Part shown: positions 6,049-9,166 of the stretch, one piece after another
Position numbering within the stretch: position 1 is the stretch's first letter
How the letters are laid out: every line of letters starts with the position of its first letter
Assembly (NCBI GenBank): GCA_029863825.1
Contig: JAOTUP010000045.1
Span: 1 to 9,166, forward strand
Direction: 5' to 3'
Source of the DNA: Acidobacteriota bacterium
Lineage (GTDB): Bacteria > Acidobacteriota > Thermoanaerobaculia > Multivoradales > JAHEKO01
Length of the DNA stretch: 9,166 nt
Notes under the pieces: generated by a model
Told to the model about the DNA's origin: nothing
Databases searched by the model: none
Seen by the model: the letters and a program-made list of their open reading frames with translations, nothing else
Made by a program: the position numbers and the translations under genes

Positions 6049-8280
6049 TCAGCCACCGATTCCAGCCAGCGTGATCAGGTCCGGATTCCCGGGCGCGCCG
6101 TGGCGAACCTCGAGAACGGCCTGCAAGCGCCCCGGCCGTTGCGGAACGAACCGGACGCCGATCGTGCACGATCCACCAGGCGCCAGTGCTGTCACGCCAT
6201 CGCAAGTACCCGCCACGAGCTCGAACTCCGAGGCGTCCTGCCCGCGCACCTTGATCCCGCCGAGCGGTAGCCAGGAACCACCAGGGTTGGAGATCGTCAG
6301 TGTGGCGATCCCGCTCTTGGTGCCGACACCAACCGAGCCGAACCCGAAGTCCCTGGCCGAGGCCCGGAAAACCGGACGCGGAGGCTCTCCGCCACCCGCC
6401 AGGCCGACTCTGAAGGGACTATCCGCCCCGTTGTGATCGATCTCGAGCGTTGCGGACCGAATGCCCGTGGCGGAAGGTGCAAAACGAATCGACAGCTCGC
6501 ATCGCTCGCCGGGCCCGAGACCGGCATCCAGACGGCAGCCGATACGATCGACCGAGAAGTCGCCGGCCGCGGAGCCACTGACCCTGAGACCGTTCACCTC
6601 GAGGCGCGCCGAGCCGCTGTTCGAGATGACAAGGCGCCGCCCCTCGGCTTTTCCCAGCTGCAGGGAGCTCCACTCCAGCTCATCTGGGACGATGGACAGA
6701 CCGGCGGCGGTTCCGACGCCCCGCAAAGCGACCGTCAGCGGCGGCAAGTCATCGGACGGTGAGACCTCGAGCAGCGCTTGGCTGGTTCCGGTGGCACGCG
6801 GTCGGAATGAAACGCCGATGGCGCAGGTCTTTCCCGGAACGATCGTTGCTTGCCGGCAATCCGATTTCAGCACGAAGTCCTCCGCCCCTGCCCCCCTCAG
6901 ACGAACGTCTCTGAGCTCAAGGGTCGCCGACCCGGTGTTGGAGAAGGCAGCGCTCCTTGCAGCGCTCTCGAAACCGGTTCGCAGCTCACCGAAGTCAAGC
7001 GCCGTCGTCGCGGCGGACAGCCGGGGCGCCACACCTCGTGCGACGAGCGGGACGCGCAAGGTGCCGGCAGCTGCGAAACCGAGCTCGAGAGTTGCGTTGA
7101 TGAGACCTTCGGCCGCCGGAGCCACCGCGATTCGAATCTCGCAGCGCTCGCCCGAGCCCAGAGACCTCGCGGCGCACCGATCGCCCAGAACGACGAAGCT
7201 CGCTCCCGTTGGTAGCACGGCCACGGTGTCTACACTCACCGCTGACGCAGTGCGATTAGCGAATCGCACCTTTCTCTCCGCGCTCTGACGCCCCACGCGT
7301 TGCTCTCCAAGATCCACGCGCTTGGGCTCCGCCTCGAGTGGCGGCCCTTCCCATACTCCCTGTCCGCTGAGAGGCACCCGCGTCAAGGACTCGGGTGCGT
7401 CGCTGCTGATAGTCAAGTCGGCGCGACGCGTGCCGGCGGCGTCGGGCGAGAACCGCACACCGAACGCGCACGCCTCGCCGGGTGCCAGCGTACTCTGCGG
7501 ACAGCGGCGATCGCGATCGAACTCGCTCGCATGCGGTCCTTCGATCTCGATAGTATCCAGCTTCAGAGGTGCCGATCCGACATTGGAAATAGTCAGCTGG
7601 CGAATTGGTCTCTCGCCGCGCACCTGAGCTGCTCCGAACTCGATGGCTTCGGGCGCGAGACCCACCGCAGGCGCAATAGCCGAAGCACTCATCGGCACCA
7701 AGAGCGGACTGTTCGCTGCATTCCCATGCACCTCGAGAATGCCCTCCCGCTCGCCCGCTGCCTTTGGCTCGTAGCGCAATCGGATCGTGCAGCTGCTCCG
7801 CGGCGACATCGGGCGCCCCACGCAGTCTTCATCGCTGATCACGAAATCCGCTGCGGCATCTCCGGTGAGCGTCAAGTCGGCGAGCTTGAGGGCTCGCTCT
7901 CCCTCGTTCGAAATGCGCACTTCTCGTTCGTCGCCCGGGAGTCCGACTCGGGTCGTCGCGAATGCAAGAGTGGCTTCAGACGCGACGATTCGGGCCGGCG
8001 CCGGCCAGTAGACCCACCACACGAGAATGAGCAACAGGAGGAGCGGCAGAAGCCAGAGAATCGAGACCCGGCGCCTCCGCCGTCCTTCGCCGCGGGGACG
8101 AGACGGCGGCCTGGGTGGTGAGGGCGGAGACGGGCGCCTACCGGGCTCCACACGTTCTACCGGTGGACCGCTCGGCCGGTGCCGCAGCGGTAGATCGATC
8201 ATCCCTGGCGCACCGTCACCGCGCGGGGACCGCGGCCTCGAACCGCCACTTTCTCCACCCGTTCGCCGCGAGTCGCTCAC
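6049..8280 (-). CDS. Single-pass membrane protein with six tandem choice-of-anchor-D / ASH (HYDIN-ASPM-like) domains
   Basis: This is a 743-residue protein. Residues 1-71 are disordered-looking, rich in Pro, Arg and Gly, and end in a run of five Arg. A single hydrophobic helix follows at about 72-92 (V-S-I-L-W-L-L-P-L-L-L-L-L-I-L-V-W-W), so by the positive-inside rule the N-terminus is cytoplasmic and the rest is extracytoplasmic. Residues ~99-743 are six immunoglobulin-like beta repeats of about 107 residues, each with F-G/x-V-G near the start, I-S-N-x-G-S in the middle, and L-x-P-G-x-x-C-x-I-x-V-R-F-x-P later. Repeats of this kind (choice-of-anchor D, ASPM-SPD-2-Hydin) are usually adhesion, scaffold or cell-surface modules; no enzyme motif is present. 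The start is GTG at 8280; the main frame has a TAG 17 codons upstream and no other good start, and the Shine-Dalgarno match is poor. The role is unknown. The long Pro/Arg tail inside the cell could contact a cytoplasmic partner. Confidence 0.85.
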   Translation of the reverse strand: MSDSRRTGGESGGSRPRSPRGDGAPGMIDLPLRHRPSGPPVERVEPGRRPSPPSPPRPPSRPRGEGRRRRRVSILWLLPLLLLLILVWWVYWPAPARIVASEATLAFATTRVGLPGDEREVRISNEGERALKLADLTLTGDAAADFVISDEDCVGRPMSPRSSCTIRLRYEPKAAGEREGILEVHGNAANSPLLVPMSASAIAPAVGLAPEAIEFGAAQVRGERPIRQLTISNVGSAPLKLDTIEIEGPHASEFDRDRRCPQSTLAPGEACAFGVRFSPDAAGTRRADLTISSDAPESLTRVPLSGQGVWEGPPLEAEPKRVDLGEQRVGRQSAERKVRFANRTASAVSVDTVAVLPTGASFVVLGDRCAARSLGSGERCEIRIAVAPAAEGLINATLELGFAAAGTLRVPLVARGVAPRLSAATTALDFGELRTGFESAARSAAFSNTGSATLELRDVRLRGAGAEDFVLKSDCRQATIVPGKTCAIGVSFRPRATGTSQALLEVSPSDDLPPLTVALRGVGTAAGLSIVPDELEWSSLQLGKAEGRRLVISNSGSARLEVNGLRVSGSAAGDFSVDRIGCRLDAGLGPGERCELSIRFAPSATGIRSATLEIDHNGADSPFRVGLAGGGEPPRPVFRASARDFGFGSVGVGTKSGIATLTISNPGGSWLPLGGIKVRGQDASEFELVAGTCDGVTALAPGGSCTIGVRFVPQRPGRLQAVLEVRHGAPGNPDLITLAGIGG
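6052..7986 (-). repeat. Six tandem protein-coding repeats, each with one Cys pair
   Basis: Within the anchor-D protein the repeats cover about residues 99-201, 202-309, 310-417, 418-524, 525-631 and 632-743. Their cysteines are C153/C164, C260/C271, C369/C380, C475/C486, C582/C594 and C693/C705, and I see no other Cys in the protein. The repeats have diverged: repeat 3 has lost the I-S-N-x-G-S core (it reads F-A-N-R-T-A-S) and repeat 5 the F-G at its start. This points to an old duplication rather than recent DNA-level expansion. Confidence 0.8.
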
Positions 8281-8315
8281 CAGTGTCGTCCCGCCGAATC
8301 GATTTCGCCAGTCAT
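8277..8315 (-). CDS. Possible 12-residue leader peptide before the anchor-D gene
   Basis: On the - strand an ATG (8315-8313, directly preceded by an in-frame GTG at 8318-8316) opens a frame encoding M-T-G-E-I-D-S-A-G-R-H-W. Its stop TGA (8279-8277) overlaps the GTG start of the downstream gene in a GTGA arrangement. A candidate -10 box lies 7 nt upstream, so the ORF could be read from a leaderless mRNA and deliver ribosomes to the weakly signalled GTG by coupling. It is very short and could be chance. Confidence 0.25.
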   Translation of the reverse strand: MTGEIDSAGRHW

Positions 8316-8318
8316 CAC

Positions 8319-8331
8319 AACGCAGAGACTA
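8319..8331 (-). promoter_or_regulatory. Candidate -10 element for the anchor-D gene
   Basis: Read on the - strand, TAGTCT (8331-8326) fits TAnnnT. It is followed by 7 nt and then GTG-ATG, so transcription would begin at about 8318. No clear -35 is visible at 17 nt spacing. This fits the pattern seen before the ABC ATPase, but a six-base partial match alone is weak evidence. Confidence 0.28.
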
Positions 8332-8345
8332 CCGCACACCGAGCC

Positions 8346-8360
8346 TCGTGGAGTTCACGA
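8346..8360. promoter_or_regulatory. 15-bp palindrome between divergent genes, possible operator
   Basis: TCGTG (8346-8350), spacer GAGTT, CACGA (8356-8360) is a perfect inverted repeat. It lies between the candidate - strand promoter (8326-8331) and the candidate lon promoter (8382-8387), overlapping where both would have their -35 regions. A dimeric repressor there could control both genes. It does not match CIRCE, and no regulator gene is present in the window to pair with it. Confidence 0.3.
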
Positions 8361-8381
8361 ATCCACCCGCGGCGGCAGAGG

Positions 8382-8396
8382 TATCCTCGCCCATCT
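8382..8396 (+). promoter_or_regulatory. Candidate -10 element for lon
   Basis: TATCCT (8382-8387) is a moderate match to TATAAT. It lies 9 nt before an in-frame GTG (8397) and 48 nt before the preferred lon start at 8436. No good -35 is seen; the 8354-8364 region is occupied by the palindrome and AT-poor sequence. Confidence 0.3.
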
Positions 8397-8435
8397 GTGA
8401 AACAATTACGCCGTCGCCTGACCAAGGAACCTGTC

Positions 8436-9166
8436 GTGCCGAGACCGGACACCACCGCCACGGAACTTGCGATCCCGGATACCCTTCCGATCTATCCCCT
8501 GTCGACGACGGTCCTGTTTCCCCAGGGCGTCGCCGCCATCCAGATTGCCGACGACCGCAACCTGAAGCTGGCCGATTCGGTGAGCGAGGAAGAGGACCTG
8601 ATCGGATTGTTCTGCCTGCTCCCCGATCGCCGCGGCGGCCGCAGCCTGAAAGACCTGCAAAAGGTCGGCGTCGCCGCCAAAGTGGTGCAGAAGCTTCGGC
8701 TGGGTAATCGCCGACAGCAGATCCTCTGCCATGGACTCTCGCGAATCACCCTGGAGTCGATGGTGGCCACGGAACCGTTCATGGTCGGCCAGGTGCAGAT
8801 CGTCGACCGCGACGACGAACAGAGTCCCGAGCTCAAGAAACTCGTCGACAACTGTTTGACCGCTTACCGCCGCCTGACGAAGACCGATCCACGGTACAGC
8901 CGCGAGACGATCGAGGTCTTGCGTATGAACGCCGACGGCGGAGCCGGTTTCTTTGCCGATTTGATGGCCTCCTTCCTCAATCTGCCGCTCGATGAGAAGC
9001 GCCAATTGATCGCCACGGTCGATCCCGCCGAACGGCTGAGATTCCTCTCGGCCGTCGCCGATCGCGAGCTTGCGCGCTCGCAGGTGGAAAAGGACATCGA
9101 TGAAAAGGTGCGTGCTCAGCTCGATCAAAAGCGGCGTGAGCACTTTCTGCGCGAACAGTTGAAGAT
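8436..9166 (+). CDS. lon: Lon-type ATP-dependent protease, N-terminal part (3'-truncated by window end)
   Basis: 243 codons are present with no stop. The protein opens with a LAN/PUA-like Lon substrate-binding domain (L-P-I-Y-P-L-S-T-T-V-L-F-P-Q-G-V-A-A at about residues 17-34). It continues to the helical segment before the AAA+ module, ending at K-R-R-E-H-F-L-R-E-Q-L-K, which is the hallmark R-E-x-F-L-R-E-Q-L-K of Lon. The ATPase and Ser-Lys protease parts lie beyond the window. Lon degrades misfolded and regulatory proteins in the cytoplasm. I chose GTG 8436 because AAGGAA (8424-8429) precedes it by 6 nt. An in-frame GTG at 8397 would add 13 residues, including a TTA codon rare in this DNA. 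Both remain possible. A stand-alone LAN-domain protein is unlikely, because the R-E-Q-L-K region is reached in the same frame. Confidence 0.88.
   Translation, partial: MPRPDTTATELAIPDTLPIYPLSTTVLFPQGVAAIQIADDRNLKLADSVSEEEDLIGLFCLLPDRRGGRSLKDLQKVGVAAKVVQKLRLGNRRQQILCHGLSRITLESMVATEPFMVGQVQIVDRDDEQSPELKKLVDNCLTAYRRLTKTDPRYSRETIEVLRMNADGGAGFFADLMASFLNLPLDEKRQLIATVDPAERLRFLSAVADRELARSQVEKDIDEKVRAQLDQKRREHFLREQLK

Noticed and set aside
6461..8121. Long + strand ORFs (6461-7288, 7300-8121) opposite the anchor-D gene
   Set aside because: They mirror the repeat protein, are Arg/Ser-rich and have no domain; the - strand frame has six coherent repeats.
8406..9143. - strand ORF opposite lon
   Set aside because: The + strand frame encodes a recognisable Lon N-terminus ending in the family hallmark R-E-x-F-L-R-E-Q-L-K.
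1..9166. tRNA or rRNA genes, CRISPR arrays, insertion sequences, phage attachment sites
   Set aside because: No cloverleaf-like sequence, no regularly spaced short DNA repeats, and no transposase or integrase motif was seen on reading either strand.

Overview
The window is GC-rich bacterial chromosome, densely coding, with short intergenic gaps, frequent ATGA start/stop overlaps and GTG starts. An HdrA-type electron-bifurcation subunit with an in-frame UGA, an ABC-2 exporter, a periplasmic protein of HYDIN/ASPM-like repeats and a Lon protease suggest a Gram-negative, at least partly anaerobic lineage. Acidobacteriota or one of the former Deltaproteobacteria would fit, but no marker gene here settles this.

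Region 1 (1-3438, + strand) is one apparent operon. It holds the 3' end of a CCG-domain Fe-S protein (HdrB/HdrD/GlpC-like), then hdrA fused to an MvhD domain (271-2745), a 62-residue zinc-ribbon protein (2768-2956) and a hemerythrin-like protein (2953-3438). A gene finder would split hdrA at the TGA at 865-867. That TGA lies where HdrA homologues have the second Cys of a C-S-I-C motif, the frame resumes at once with conserved HdrA sequence, and a perfect 7-bp hairpin with a GGUC loop follows 20 nt later. I read it as a selenocysteine codon with a bacterial SECIS element, giving one 824-residue selenoprotein. This is the most notable feature of the window.

Region 2 (3439-5911, + strand) starts with a leader of about 200 bp that may encode a 46-residue peptide. 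A two-gene ABC-2 type exporter follows (ATPase 3636-4565, permease 4562-5911), joined by an ATGA overlap; the ATPase may be read from a leaderless mRNA.

Region 3 (5912-8280) has a hairpin in the convergent gap and then, on the - strand, a 743-residue single-pass membrane protein. Its extracytoplasmic part is six tandem choice-of-anchor-D/ASH-type immunoglobulin-like domains, each with one Cys pair.

Region 4 (8281-9166) is a divergent intergenic region with candidate promoters on both strands, a 15-bp palindrome and a possible 12-codon leader peptide, followed by the 5' part of a lon-type ATP-dependent protease gene that runs off the window.

The Hdr operon probably moves electrons between a low-potential carrier and a disulfide or ferredoxin couple. 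The hemerythrin and zinc-ribbon proteins encoded with it are candidates for oxygen sensing, protection or metallocentre assembly. No functional link between the four regions is evident beyond adjacency.
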